This document shows positions 1 to 9,221 of a stretch of 64,000 bases of DNA, one piece after another (the stretch's first letter is position 1; each line of letters starts with the position of its first letter). This DNA is from Salinibacillus xinjiangensis (GTDB taxonomy: Bacteria; Bacillota; Bacilli; Bacillales; Alkalibacillaceae): NCBI RefSeq assembly GCF_009649735.1, contig NZ_WJNH01000006.1, forward strand, positions 1,469-65,468. Direction: 5' to 3'. Both the position numbers and the translations under genes were made by a program. The notes beneath the pieces are model-generated. The model searched no databases and was not told the origin of the DNA. It was given only the letters and a program-made list of their open reading frames with translations.

Positions 1-1205
<1,205 letters not shown>

Positions 1206-1448
1206 AAAACCAAAAGCGGAGACGACCGGTTAGGTCCGACCGCATAAGCAGAATACCTGTAGTGGCGGTTATGCCACGGAAGGGATTATGCTTATGACGG
1301 CGAGGACCTGGGAGTTGGAGCTAGCCGCACTAACGCTAACGTCATCTTGATTCACTTCTTATCTAGTTTTTAAGGTATTTTTTAAAATTCCCTCTTGATT
1401 TTTTGTGAAAACAAGATATAATATTTGTTGTCACTGAAATTAAGATCT
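1206..1448 (+). other. Long structured 23S-5S spacer
   Basis: The spacer between 23S and 5S is about 240 bp and is not random AT-rich filler. Between about 1215 and 1345 it is GC-richer and shows nested complementary segments: GACG with CGTC, AGGTCC with GGACCT, CATAAGCA with TGCTTATG, and an inner TGGC/GCCA hairpin. This suggests a folded insert in the pre-rRNA. After 1345 the sequence becomes AT-rich up to the 5S gene. No coding region is seen. The function is unknown; a processing stem or an inserted structured RNA are both possible. Confidence 0.5.
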
Positions 1449-1565
<117 letters not shown>

Positions 1566-1624
1566 AGTTTTAGAAATACCACTCTAGCTCAATGAATGGT
1601 ATATTGCAAAACTAATTATATTAT

Positions 1625-1699
1625 TCCACCGTAGCTCAGTGGTAGAGCAATCGGCTGTTAACCGATCGGTCGTAGGTTCGAATCCTACCGGTGGAGCCA
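1625..1699 (+). tRNA. trnN: tRNA-Asn (GTT)
   Basis: Cloverleaf with acceptor TCCACCG/CGGTGGA, anticodon loop CTGTTAA (anticodon GTT), GGTTCGAATCC T-arm and encoded CCA. It is the first of fifteen tRNA genes, in the same order as the B. subtilis trnD cluster. Confidence 0.97.
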
Positions 1700-1701
1700 T
1701 T

Positions 1702-1793
1702 GGAGAGCTGTCCGAGTGGTCGAAGGAGCACGATTGGAAATCGTGTAGGCCGCTACCGCGGTCTCGAGGGTTCGAATCCCTCGCTCTCCGCCA
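1702..1793 (+). tRNA. trnS: tRNA-Ser (GGA)
   Basis: Type II tRNA with a long variable arm, acceptor GGAGAGC/GCTCTCC, anticodon loop TTGGAAA (anticodon GGA) and encoded CCA. It sits 2 bp after tRNA-Asn. Confidence 0.97.
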
Positions 1794-1802
1794 TAAAAGC
1801 TA

Positions 1803-1877
1803 GGCCCGTTGGTCAAGTGGTTAAGACACCGCCCTTTCACGGCGGTAACACGGGTTCGAATCCCGTACGGGTCACCA
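1803..1877 (+). tRNA. trnE: tRNA-Glu (TTC)
   Basis: Acceptor GGCCCGT/ACGGGTC, anticodon loop CTTTCAC (anticodon TTC), T-arm GGTTCGAATCC, encoded CCA. It is nearly identical to the B. subtilis tRNA-Glu as I remember it. Confidence 0.97.
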
Positions 1878-1893
1878 TATAAACATATCAATT

Positions 1894-1969
1894 GGAGGAT
1901 TAGCTCAGCTGGGAGAGCACCTGCCTTACAAGCAGGGGGTCGGTGGTTCGAGCCCGCCATCCTCCACCA
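1894..1969 (+). tRNA. trnV: tRNA-Val (TAC)
   Basis: Acceptor GGAGGAT/ATCCTCC, anticodon stem CCTGC/GCAGG with loop CTTACAA (anticodon TAC), T-arm GGTTCGAGCC, encoded CCA. Confidence 0.97.
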
Positions 1970-2014
1970 TTAAAGAACTTCATATCACAGAAGCTAATAT
2001 AGCTTTTGCAACAT

Positions 2015-2091
<77 letters not shown>

Positions 2092-2195
2092 AATTATTCA
2101 TCGTAACTACGTTGAGACACTTCAGCGGAAGATGAGATCAGTAGTACTCTTAGGGTGCAACCAATTAAGATATTTTTACTTTGTAAAAAATCTCT

Positions 2196-2272
2196 GGTCC
2201 GGTAGTTCAGTTGGTTAGAATGCCTGCCTGTCACGCAGGAGGTCGCGGGTTCGAGTCCCGTCCGGACCGCCA
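2196..2272 (+). tRNA. trnD: tRNA-Asp (GTC)
   Basis: Acceptor GGTCCGG/CCGGACC, anticodon loop CTGTCAC (anticodon GTC), T-arm GGTTCGAGTCC, encoded CCA. Confidence 0.97.
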
Positions 2273-2323
2273 TTAACATAGTTGTTTAAATAAGTAATAA
2301 GTAATATCATAAACTGTTACATA

Positions 2324-2399
<76 letters not shown>

Positions 2400-2405
2400 T
2401 TCTTA

Positions 2406-2481
<76 letters not shown>

Positions 2482-2497
2482 GTTCATATCATAATAT

Positions 2498-2583
2498 GGA
2501 GGGATAGCGAAGTTGGCCAAACGCGGCGGACTGTAAATCCGCTCCCATCGGGTTCGTAGGTTCGAGTCCTACTCCCTCCACCA
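2498..2583 (+). tRNA. trnY: tRNA-Tyr (GTA)
   Basis: Type II tRNA with a long variable arm, acceptor GGAGGGA/TCCCTCC, anticodon loop CTGTAAA (anticodon GTA), encoded CCA. Confidence 0.97.
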
Positions 2584-2599
2584 TTTTAATAATTTAAGT

Positions 2600-2673
2600 A
2601 GGGGTATAGTTTAATGGTAAAACGAAGGTCTCCAAAACCTTTGATGTGGGTTCGATTCCTACTACCCCTGCCA
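2600..2673 (+). tRNA. trnW: tRNA-Trp (CCA)
   Basis: Acceptor AGGGGTA/TACCCCT, anticodon loop CTCCAAA (anticodon CCA), T-arm GGTTCGATTCC, encoded 3' CCA. Confidence 0.97.
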
Positions 2674-2698
2674 TTTTCAATTTCACTGAAAATCATAT

Positions 2699-2772
2699 GG
2701 CGGTCGTGGCGAAGTGGTTAACGCACCGGATTGTGGCTCCGGCACTCGTGGGTTCGATTCCCACCGGTCGCC
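2699..2772 (+). tRNA. trnH: tRNA-His (GTG), no encoded CCA
   Basis: Acceptor GCGGTCG/CGGTCGC with the extra 5' G typical of tRNA-His and anticodon loop TTGTGGC (anticodon GTG). After the discriminator C the DNA reads CCTTTT. Unlike its neighbours it therefore does not encode a CCA tail, which must be added by the CCA-adding enzyme. Confidence 0.95.
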
Positions 2773-2795
2773 CTTTTAGTTTATCTATAAACTAT

Positions 2796-2870
2796 TGGGC
2801 CATAGCCAAGCGGTAAGGCATCGGGTTTTGATCCCGTGATGCGCTGGTTCGAATCCAGCTGGCCCAGCCA
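2796..2870 (+). tRNA. trnQ: tRNA-Gln (TTG)
   Basis: Acceptor TGGGCCA/TGGCCCA, anticodon loop TTTTGAT (anticodon TTG), T-arm GGTTCGAATCC, encoded CCA. Confidence 0.97.
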
Positions 2871-2878
2871 TTCATATT

Positions 2879-2953
2879 GCGGAAGTAGTTCAGTGGTAGA
2901 ACACCACCTTGCCAAGGTGGGGGTCGCGGGTTCGAATCCCGTCTTCCGCTCCA
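2879..2953 (+). tRNA. trnG: tRNA-Gly (GCC)
   Basis: Acceptor GCGGAAG/CTTCCGC, anticodon loop TTGCCAA (anticodon GCC), T-arm GGTTCGAATCC, encoded CCA. Confidence 0.97.
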
Positions 2954-2960
2954 TTATATC

Positions 2961-3034
<74 letters not shown>

Positions 3035-3043
3035 TAAGTATTT

Positions 3044-3125
3044 GCCGGTGTGGCGGAATTGGCAGACGCGCACGACTCAAAATCGTGTTCCTTCTGGAGT
3101 GTCGGTTCGACCCCGACCACCGGTA
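3044..3125 (+). tRNA. trnL: tRNA-Leu (CAA), island insertion site
   Basis: Type II tRNA with acceptor GCCGGTG/CACCGGT and anticodon loop CTCAAAA (anticodon CAA). No CCA is encoded: the gene ends CCGGTA and is followed by CTTCT. Its last 13 bases (3113-3125, CCGACCACCGGTA) recur at 36429-36441. With an integrase just downstream, this marks the tRNA 3' end as the attachment site of the island. The missing CCA may be a product of integration, since the sequence after the core is donor-derived. Confidence 0.95.
3113..3125 (+). repeat. attL core in tRNA-Leu 3' end
   Basis: The 13-bp sequence CCGACCACCGGTA ends tRNA-Leu and is repeated directly at 36429-36441. Ten of its bases, with the base before, also occur at 31907-31916 (CCCGACCACC). 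Integrases of this type commonly recombine at tRNA 3' ends, and the integrase gene begins about 330 bp downstream. Confidence 0.75.
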
Positions 3126-3455
3126 CTTCTAACTAAATTACGTTACTTTTAAAGACTTTTCGAAACTCGCAAATGTTGATATACCAATGTTTGTGAGTTT
3201 TTTATTTTTTTGAGTTACGTTCAAATAAGATAGGAAACGATTATTTTTTGCACAGGATTTTACACATTGTATTAAATTTTTACACAAGATTTTACACAAA
3301 GAAATGTAATCAAACTTTATTAAATAGATCTAACAAACATGAACCTAAAACTTAAATATAAAGTATGGTAATAGGATGTCATGCATACATCGAGTAAGAA
3401 AAAGCTTATCAAGTTAATAACCCTTGATAAGCTTTGGACACATCTCTTTATCTAA
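3126..3455. other. Integrase-proximal region with arm-like repeats
   Basis: No gene is seen between tRNA-Leu and the integrase stop codon. The stretch contains three close copies of a TTTTACACA motif (3257-3266, 3278-3287, 3289-3298). They look like arm-type integrase binding sites, because the same ATTTTACACA string lies next to both other attachment-like sites (31848 and 36369). A short hairpin of AAAGCTTATCAAG with CTTGATAAGCTTT (about 3401-3436) can end the integrase transcript. Confidence 0.5.
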
Positions 3456-4583
3456 TTAATCTTTATTATACATATCTTCAAATGTCTTTATTGTAATTTT
3501 TTTGTCTGCTTCTCGTCCTTCTTTTGTAAGGTGAATGTATTTTCTATAAGTGGTCTCAATATCAAGATGCCCAAGACGTTCGCTTACATACTGTAATGTG
3601 GTACCTTTATGTAATAGCACACTCCCGTGCGTGTGTCTTAGTCCATGAACAGAGATTAGTGGTTTGATTTGAAGTTCTAGTAGTACTTCTTTCAACAAAT
3701 CATTTGCATGGTTGTTGGTAATGACTTTATATTGAGATTTGGCATTATAAAACACCAAGTGATTTTTGTTATCAGGAATGATTTTAAATAATTCTTTAAA
3801 TACATCCATTAATTCTTTCGTTACATAAATTACTCTATCTGAATTTATACTTCTATCTTTATTGCCTTTTGTTAAACCAAATCCTCTTTTCATTCTATTG
3901 GTGTAACCCCATACCTTGTCCACATTAACGGTGTTATTTTTAAAATCAAAATCTCCAAATGTGAGCCCAACAAGTTCTTCGAAGCGTAAGCCAGTTTCTA
4001 AGTCTAATAATAGTAAATGGTAGCCTAGATCACTATTATTAAGTTTACTTAGCAATGTTTTAAATAGTAATTCACTATCAAGAAGATTTAAGTGTTTATC
4101 TTTATTCCTCTTAGCAGAAACAGTGTAATGTAATTGGGCTTTTCTCGTAAAGTCCCGAGGTACTATATGTTCATCCTTTGCATCTTGAACACAAGCACGA
4201 ATATGACCATGTAGCTTACTCACTGATTCTTTTGACTTGTTAGATCCAAACTCGTTCAGAAATTCTTGATAGTCATTTGCAGTTATGTCTTGTAAAGGCT
4301 TACTACCGAAATGTTCTTTTATACGTTCAGAAGTGTATCTATAATGTCTTAACGTTGCGTCACTTGAATTTTTTTTGTATAGCTCTACCCAGTTATCAAA
4401 ATACTCATCAATTGGAACTGGTGTTAAATGAGGAACAATACCCCTAAATATCTTTGCTTCCATTTCTGTAGCAGCTGCTACTGCTTCTGCTTTTTTACTA
4501 AAACCGCCCTTTCTAATAGGCTTTTCTTTTCCACGGCTAATTGTATATTGCCACTTATTACCCCTTTTCTGGTAACTTGCCAT
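3456..4583 (-). CDS. Tyrosine site-specific integrase
   Basis: A 375-residue phage-type tyrosine recombinase that would integrate and excise the island at the tRNA-Leu 3' end. An N-terminal arm-binding AP2-like domain (MASYQKRGNKWQYT, about 1-55) is followed by a SAM-like core-binding domain (about 58-145). The catalytic domain shows the active-site set R200 (ETGLR), H313-x-x-R316 (HGLRH), H339 (GHLD) and Y349 (KYIH). GAGGAG before the ATG at 4583 supports the start. It is transcribed toward the tRNA, as expected for an element that targets a tRNA 3' end. No truncation is seen, so it is probably active. A broken homologue lies just upstream at 4731-5087. Confidence 0.95.
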   Translation of the reverse strand: MASYQKRGNKWQYTISRGKEKPIRKGGFSKKAEAVAAATEMEAKIFRGIVPHLTPVPIDEYFDNWVELYKKNSSDATLRHYRYTSERIKEHFGSKPLQDITANDYQEFLNEFGSNKSKESVSKLHGHIRACVQDAKDEHIVPRDFTRKAQLHYTVSAKRNKDKHLNLLDSELLFKTLLSKLNNSDLGYHLLLLDLETGLRFEELVGLTFGDFDFKNNTVNVDKVWGYTNRMKRGFGLTKGNKDRSINSDRVIYVTKELMDVFKELFKIIPDNKNHLVFYNAKSQYKVITNNHANDLLKEVLLELQIKPLISVHGLRHTHGSVLLHKGTTLQYVSERLGHLDIETTYRKYIHLTKEGREADKKITIKTFEDMYNKD

Positions 4584-4730
4584 TGTATCATCTCCTCTTC
4601 TTCACCTATCGTCGGAATTTTAACGAACTCTTTATAATAGACAGCTAATATTTTTAATAAGTTGCCTGGAATCCATTTGTAACTACAGGCGACTCAGATT
4701 GCGTATAGCAGACTTGTTTCTAAGTTATAA

Positions 4731-5087
4731 TTACTGCGACTTTTCAATTGTAAAGTCAAAATCCTGTAAGATAAGATCAACTAACTCTCCATGACGAATT
4801 CCTGTAGTTAAGCCCAAAAGGAATAAATAGTAATCTGACTCATTATTGATTCTTTTCTTAACTTCTTTTACTACTAATTCACTATTTTCAATGTTCAATA
4901 ATTTCTTGTTAGATGATCTTTTTATAAAGTAAGGAACTTTTCCTTGTTTCAGTTTACTTTCAATAGCTGATAATTTAGCTTCTTTTTTTGTTTTAAACCC
5001 ACTCTTTGTGTACTGTTGTGTTTTGCCGTTTACTGTGTGGCTAACCGCATATCCCCAAGTTTGTCCTCTTTTTCGAATGCTCGCCAT
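4731..5087 (-). pseudogene. Integrase remnant with internal deletion
   Basis: About 118 residues that align with the neighbouring intact integrase in two separate blocks. The N-terminal arm-binding domain (MASIRKRGQTWGYAVSHTVN) runs straight into the start of the catalytic domain (LNIENSELVVK to TTGIRHGELVDLILQDFDF). The roughly 100-residue core-binding domain between them is missing, and the protein stops before the H-x-x-R and tyrosine motifs, so it cannot catalyse recombination. The ATG at 5087 with AGAGGTG ahead of it fits better than an upstream GTG. It may be the relic of a second element at the same site. Confidence 0.75.
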
Positions 5088-5212
5088 TTTCTGATTCACC
5101 TCTATGATTTATTTATTTTCATATCTTACCTTTTAAGAGAATCTAGGTAAAATTTTGAACAGCAGATTTTTGTAGTTTTAAAACAAATTGCATGCAGATT
5201 ATCATTTCAGTC

Positions 5213-5536
5213 TTAATCCTTAAATATCTCATGAAAGTTGTCATCTAAGAACTTTGCCATCTTTGAGGATTGGAATGACCATTTATCTCCTTTTGATTCT
5301 GGATATTTTACAAATCCACCATTTTGAACGTCAAGAATTTTTCTGAATTTAGAAGGATATAGAATGTTTTCTTTAATCCATTCATTTTTGTGATTAATTC
5401 TCTTTTCAAGGTCTTTCATGGACCAATAAACACCTGTTAGTTGTTGTTGCCTCAATTCTTGTAACTCGACTTTTGAGATGAGTACAGAGTCTGAAGGAAT
5501 TTGAATTATCACGTTTGCTGATAGTTTTTGTTGCAT
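5213..5536 (-). CDS. DUF771 family phage protein
   Basis: A 107-residue protein of the DUF771 type found in early regions of Staphylococcus and Bacillus phages and islands. It carries the family pattern VYWSMKDLEKR, then WIKENILYP, then KWSFQSSKMAKFLDDNF. The central part looks like a winged-helix or excisionase-like DNA-binding fold, and members often sit next to an integrase, as here, so a role in excision or transcription control is plausible but inferred. The ATG at 5536 is preceded by CAGGAGGTAATT, a strong binding site. It is divergent from nothing nearby and probably forms part of the integrase module. Confidence 0.8.
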   Translation of the reverse strand: MQQKLSANVIIQIPSDSVLISKVELQELRQQQLTGVYWSMKDLEKRINHKNEWIKENILYPSKFRKILDVQNGGFVKYPESKGDKWSFQSSKMAKFLDDNFHEIFKD

Positions 5537-5587
5537 TACAATTACCTCCTGAAAGCATCTAAATCAAAAATTAGTAGAAAAATAAAA

Positions 5588-5883
5588 AAGCACTCACCGA
5601 AAGGAAACCATCTATAAATGAACAGAGTTCACCTAAGACGGTCTCACAGTCGGGAGTGCTCCTCCTCGCAAAACTGTAAAGAACGTTTGTTTGTGTATTT
5701 ATTTTCTAACGCTATTATAGAATACAAAATGTCATAAAGCAACAATAAATATATAAATTTTTCATCGAGTACTAATTGTATTCCAAAAAACATGTGAAAA
5801 ATAAAATTAAAAATTTGAATGGATTGTTGTAAAGCAAGGTCTTCGAATGTCGAGATATGGAAGTAGGAGGGGATTCCATTCAA
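5588..5883 (-). other. Possible relic of a small hydrophobic (type I-like) toxin locus
   Basis: The minus strand has a short open frame rich in hydrophobic residues (FGIQLVLDEKFIYLLLLY, ending EEEHSRL at 5644). It is followed at once by a structured 3' region whose ends pair (GAGTGCTTTTTT near 5588 and the GGAGTGCTCC at about 5656). Small membrane toxins of Bacillales often have this layout of a short hydrophobic frame plus a tight terminator stem. No ribosome binding site clearly fits and the frame begins in unconvincing sequence, so this may be only a decayed copy. From 5884 to 6078 I see nothing. Confidence 0.25.
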
Positions 5884-6078
5884 GATTGGGCATAGAGTAT
5901 TTTCAATATTAAGATTGCATAATCATTGTTGGAAAGAGTATATGTATTCAAATAGAAAAGGTATAGATTGGATCAGATTATAGACTCATCATGTTTAAGA
6001 AGTATGCTTAAGGTTTATTATTGGATCGATAGGTTAGTTTGTTTCCACATGCGCAGTTCTAACGTATTGAAAACCAAA

Positions 6079-6465
6079 TTAGAAAGTAGATAAAATTTTG
6101 CTATTTATTACTTTTTTTACACATAATTCTAACTCGCTTAAAAATTGTGCTTCTTTATTATCAAGTTTCTTGCAGTGAGCAATTTTATTCCTAATTGAAG
6201 TTAAGTGACTAAGTTGGACTTTTTGTTTTGCGGTGAAAATCTTTTGAAGTGGTGGATAGGTGTTAAAGTAATTTAATAGTTCATGAAGATTCATATCGTG
6301 AAAAGACTTTGAAGGGCGTTTTAGATACTGCAAAGATGCTCTAAACTCCCAATGTGGGCCATATTCTTCTAACATACGCTCCTGAATTACATAACGTAAA
6401 CTGGTCTCTATTATATAGAGCTTTCTGTAAGCAATCATCATTGAATCAGCTGCTTCGATTGGCAT
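6079..6465 (-). CDS. HEPN-domain protein (Swt1-like)
   Basis: A 128-residue, mostly helical protein. Near its C-terminal third it carries R92-N-K-I-A-H97, the R-x(4)-H motif of HEPN ribonucleases, in the context HLTSIRNKIAH. The N-terminal part (YRKLYIIETSLRYVIQERM) resembles the start of Swt1-type HEPN domains. Such proteins act as RNA-cutting toxins or as parts of abortive-infection systems, often with a nucleotidyltransferase antitoxin. No such partner is seen here, so it may be an orphan or regulate itself. The ATG at 6465 has AGGAGG ten bases upstream. Assignment to HEPN is fairly safe; the target is unknown. Confidence 0.6.
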   Translation of the reverse strand: MPIEAADSMMIAYRKLYIIETSLRYVIQERMLEEYGPHWEFRASLQYLKRPSKSFHDMNLHELLNYFNTYPPLQKIFTAKQKVQLSHLTSIRNKIAHCKKLDNKEAQFLSELELCVKKVINSKILSTF

Positions 6466-6607
6466 ATAAAGTGGACCTCCTAATATGGATTTTTGTGTGG
6501 AATGAAATAGTGGGAATGTTTAGTCACATTATAATCTATTTAAAACAAAATGGCATTATAAAATATTACAAAAGACGTAAAGGTTATATAGATGGACATG
6601 TCTACAT

Positions 6608-6736
6608 TCTTCTGACTGTTCTCAATTTCAGGAACTTTTTAAGAAACAAGAATCAGGAGATAGTCTAGTCGTCACTAATTTAGAGCGTTCTGCTCGTTCT
6701 GCTATTTCTATAGTTAGGGATTTAATTGAACGGTGA
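6608..6736 (+). pseudogene. Serine recombinase (resolvase) fragment
   Basis: A short frame with no start reads FQELFKKQESGDSLVVTNLE then RSARSAISIVRDLIER before a TGA. This is the conserved core of resolvase N-terminal domains (compare [16 protein letters not shown] in the intact resolvase at 21252-21833). Neither the catalytic serine segment nor the C-terminal helix-turn-helix is preserved in frame. It is a degraded relic. Confidence 0.6.
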
Positions 6737-7133
6737 TTAGCTAGATGATGGGGACCAACACAAACTTTAGAACAAGGTAAACTTCGAAAAGGAGATAGGT
6801 AGATGCTAGAGTACATAATATGAATATCTTGCTAATATCGTGAGTTCGAGAATAGATGATAAAAGTTCATTTAGTTGATTCATGAAAAATCATAGAGTGT
6901 GGGAACAAAAGGAGATAGTCATTTTGGGAATTTAGAAAGAAGTTGGTAATAATGATTAACCCACCCTCTTTATAATATAGGGTGGGTTAAGGGTTATTTC
7001 TTCACTCCTATACGGAGCCACTGCTCTTCTTGTTTTAAAGATTATCATATTTGGAAGTTAAAAACAAATTATGTCTATTGTATGTGATACGAAGTAGACT
7101 ATTACTGTGAAATAAAGACTTCTTTAAAATGAC
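6737..7133. other. Gene-free stretch
   Basis: No coding frame is convincing in this 400-bp AT-rich stretch. It holds one strong hairpin (6956-6990), listed separately, between the resolvase relic and the minus-strand gene fragment. Confidence 0.5.
6956..6990. terminator. Hairpin, likely bidirectional terminator
   Basis: TTAACCCACCCT and AGGGTGGGTTAA form a 12-bp perfect stem with an 11-base AT loop. It lacks a clean T-run on the plus strand. It could end minus-strand transcripts from the fragment at 7134. Confidence 0.45.
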
Positions 7134-7415
7134 TTAGTTTTTCTCATTCTTGAATTTAGCATATTCCTTTAAAAATGTTTCCCAGTTGCCAAATCGATAA
7201 ATTGCTCTCGCATAAAGGCTTTTCTTAATTTGGGAATAGGCAAGTAGTTTGCCAAACGGATCCTCTAACCTTTTAAAAGCGGAAAATAAGATTCTCTTAC
7301 GGTACTGCTGATGATTTTCCAGTCCTGCATAAGTGAGAAGATCATCCCAGGTATTAACCGGGAACCGTTTAAAATATCTAGATGGATGAGCCCATCCTCT
7401 TGCCGGTAGGAGTAG
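7134..7415 (-). pseudogene. C-terminal fragment, homing-endonuclease-associated repeat type
   Basis: A start-less minus-strand frame of about 90 codons with good coding character: RYFKRFPVNTWDDLLTYAGL early on and RAIYRFGNWETFLKEYAKF at the end. The pattern of Y-x-R/K-R-F-G-x-W followed by a short helix resembles the repeat domains attached to HNH/homing endonucleases. The 5' part is lost: an in-frame stop lies just upstream at 7416. I read it as the tail of a broken gene. Confidence 0.4.
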
Positions 7416-8245
7416 TTATGCAATTACCGTTATTAGCAAAAGTACACTTATCGGTTAAAGAAACATGTTGGGTTAAATGAGAAGGTATAAATGCAAATTA
7501 AAAAACAGAGGACATAATCACACTTTTAGAACTGATATGAGTATTGATGAAATCAAACATTACCGAAATTTAAAAACTAACATGACTTTTGCGTTTATTT
7601 TAAAAATGCAGGGTATCAACTAATTGTGTTAAAAATAACAAACCCTCCTTTGTCTTATGGGGGTTGAATATTAAAAATAACTACAAAGGTGATTAATATG
7701 GATGATAGAAAAATAAATTGCATGGTTATGGAAAAACCGCAACTCGACAAGAGGCTTTAAAAAAAGAAATCGAATTACATTTTGACGCAATTCCGTATTA
7801 TGAATAGTATTCAAGGAGGGATGACAGATCATGAAATGAAAAAGGAGAGATCAGGAAAAGAGAACGAAGAAGAAGCTAAAAAAGAGGGAAATAATGACAA
7901 ATGATGAGATTGTAGTGCCATACTACTTCAGATAATGTATTTGATGCAATCAGACAGCTTGCGTAGTGAAAAAAGAACATTTTAAATTAAAACCTCAGTT
8001 TGGAGATTCTGTTCCATTACTAGAGTGCTTATTTAATAAAGATTAGTAGAAGGTTTTGAAGATGAACTTAATATTATGTAGACAGAAGAGGTTATTCAAC
8101 AATTGACGCAACAATTTAGCAAGAGTGAGTTTTAGTGGAAGTGGTTACAGCGTATAATGTCAATTATATGCTGTATGGAAAATGGCGACTATTTTGTGAG
8201 TCTTCATAGTGAGGTTGGATAGCTTTTATAATTAATTTGGAATAA
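7416..8245 (+). other. Degenerate phage-like DNA
   Basis: No complete gene. Short plus-strand runs look like worn phage genes, for example a frame reading HGYGKTATRQEALKKEIELH at about 7716-7807 that is interrupted by frameshifts. A possible small start at about 7893 (MTNDEIVVPYY) is soon broken. Several weak ribosome binding sites precede these pieces. I cannot assign families. Confidence 0.35.
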
Positions 8246-8290
8246 GAAAGAAACCCATTTCCTTTTACTGAAAGGGTTTCTTAATATTGT
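8246..8290. terminator. Hairpin terminator
   Basis: AAGAAACCC and GGGTTTCTT pair around an AT-rich loop. It lies between the decayed plus-strand region and the convergent small gene at 8350-8571, so it may act in both directions. Confidence 0.45.
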
Positions 8291-8349
8291 TTATGTTACC
8301 AGTAAAATCAGGTGATTCTCTATAATAACAATTTCTCTCCCCCCTAAGT

Positions 8350-8571
8350 TTATTCTAATGGATTGAAATATCTATTCGCTATTTGCTCTAATACTACATA
8401 TTCACCAAAGTTCCATTCTTCTAAATCAAAATCATAAGTCTCCAGGGAAAATAACTCATTTACAACAACTGATCCATCATTATTTACCCAAGAAGCGCAT
8501 TCAATTCTTCCTGTTTCCACATGTTGAATATACTCCCCTGCAATAGCACTTCGATTTACTAAAATATACAC
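8350..8571 (-). CDS. Small hypothetical protein, paralogue of 19490-19723
   Basis: A 73-residue protein starting MYILVNRSAIAGEYIQHVET. It aligns along its whole length with the 77-residue protein at 19490-19723: GEYIQHVETGRIECA against GNYVVHRKTGEIKYA, and FGEYVVLEQIANRYFNP against VNEYFVLEKIAGVYYNG. I chose the GTG at 8571 because GGGAGG lies seven bases before it and because the homologue also starts GTG-TAT. No known family is recognised; the alternation of short strands suggests a small beta-rich fold. Two copies in one island 11 kb apart argue that it is a real gene. Confidence 0.6.
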   Translation of the reverse strand: MYILVNRSAIAGEYIQHVETGRIECASWVNNDGSVVVNELFSLETYDFDLEEWNFGEYVVLEQIANRYFNPLE

Positions 8572-8577
8572 AAACAT

Positions 8578-8914
8578 ACCTCCCTTTAAATTGTGTATTC
8601 ATATAAATCGGCAACTATTTGAATGTGTTTAATGATTTTTTAATGTCTTTTATGTAGCAAATGAATGTGACCTTAGAACACACTAATTAAGTACTGTGAA
8701 TTATTTACAAATCCAATAGTTCGATTTCTTCACGTATGAGTATCACTCGCTAATTGTGCTGGAATATCTAAAATCTTGTATTAATTTAAAGAAAAACATA
8801 TTAAGAAGAAAAAATATTTTTCCCTTGTAATAGACAGCAAAAATTTCATTTAGTATATTTATATCGTAAATTAAGAAGAATTTTTGTTTTAGCATAATTT
8901 TACCGTTTTTTCCC
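8578..8914. other. Gene-free AT-rich stretch
   Basis: No gene. Two similar blocks, each with an AAGAAGAA run and TTTTTCCCTTGT (about 8802-8828 and 8875-8918), form an imperfect direct repeat. The second leads into the promoter-like element at 8915. Confidence 0.4.
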
Positions 8915-8943
8915 TTGTTAATTTACATGCTTTTCTTTATATA
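8915..8943 (+). promoter_or_regulatory. Putative sigma-A promoter of a short RNA
   Basis: TTGTTA (8915-8920) and TATATA (8938-8943) are separated by 17 bp, an ideal spacing. Transcription would start near 8950, about 35 bases before a strong terminator hairpin. Confidence 0.4.
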
Positions 8944-8949
8944 GTGGCT

Positions 8950-9035
8950 TGTTTAATAAGTTACTAAAGTCCTTGCGGCCGGAAGCACCGGAGCAGCTAC
9001 CTGTGTACACAGGTTCTGTTCCGGTGCTTTTTTTT
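8950..9035 (+). ncRNA. Candidate short structured RNA ending in a strong terminator
   Basis: Downstream of the promoter-like element, about 35 bases precede a long two-part stem: AGCACCGGA with TCCGGTGCT outside, and ACCTGTG with CACAGGT inside. A run of eight T follows (9028-9035). No open frame fits between promoter and terminator. It may be a small RNA or a terminated leader for the phage genes that follow. The existence of the transcript is inferred. Confidence 0.35.
8984..9035 (+). terminator. Strong rho-independent terminator
   Basis: Nine-bp outer stem AGCACCGGA/TCCGGTGCT (8984-8992 and 9020-9028), inner stem ACCTGTG/CACAGGT, then eight T. It is one of the most stable hairpins in the island. 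Confidence 0.75.
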
Positions 9036-9080
9036 AGGACTAAAAGAATTATTAAATAGAATGGATGGAGGGGTTAAATA

Positions 9081-9219
9081 TTGAAATTAAGAAATAGTCA
9101 TATATCTTGAATTATCTAAAATAGGAAAGGTTGTTTTAAAGGCTAATAATCCTTCTAAAGATAATGTAAAAACGATAGATAACATAAATAAGAGTTTTCT
9201 ATCTAGAGAGGAGTTATAA
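9081..9219 (+). pseudogene. Small phage gene remnant
   Basis: A TTG-led start (MKLRNSH) breaks after nine codons. The next frame continues YLELSKIGKVVLKANNPSKD to SFLSREEL and stops just before the replication gene at 9222. It looks like one small early phage gene with a single frameshift. Family not recognised. Confidence 0.3.
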
Positions 9220-9221
9220 AT

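Noticed and set aside
1206-1448. Bacillaceae-1 RNA as an explanation for the structured spacer
   Set aside because: That motif has two terminal loops with RUCCU; I find no such loops on the plus strand here.
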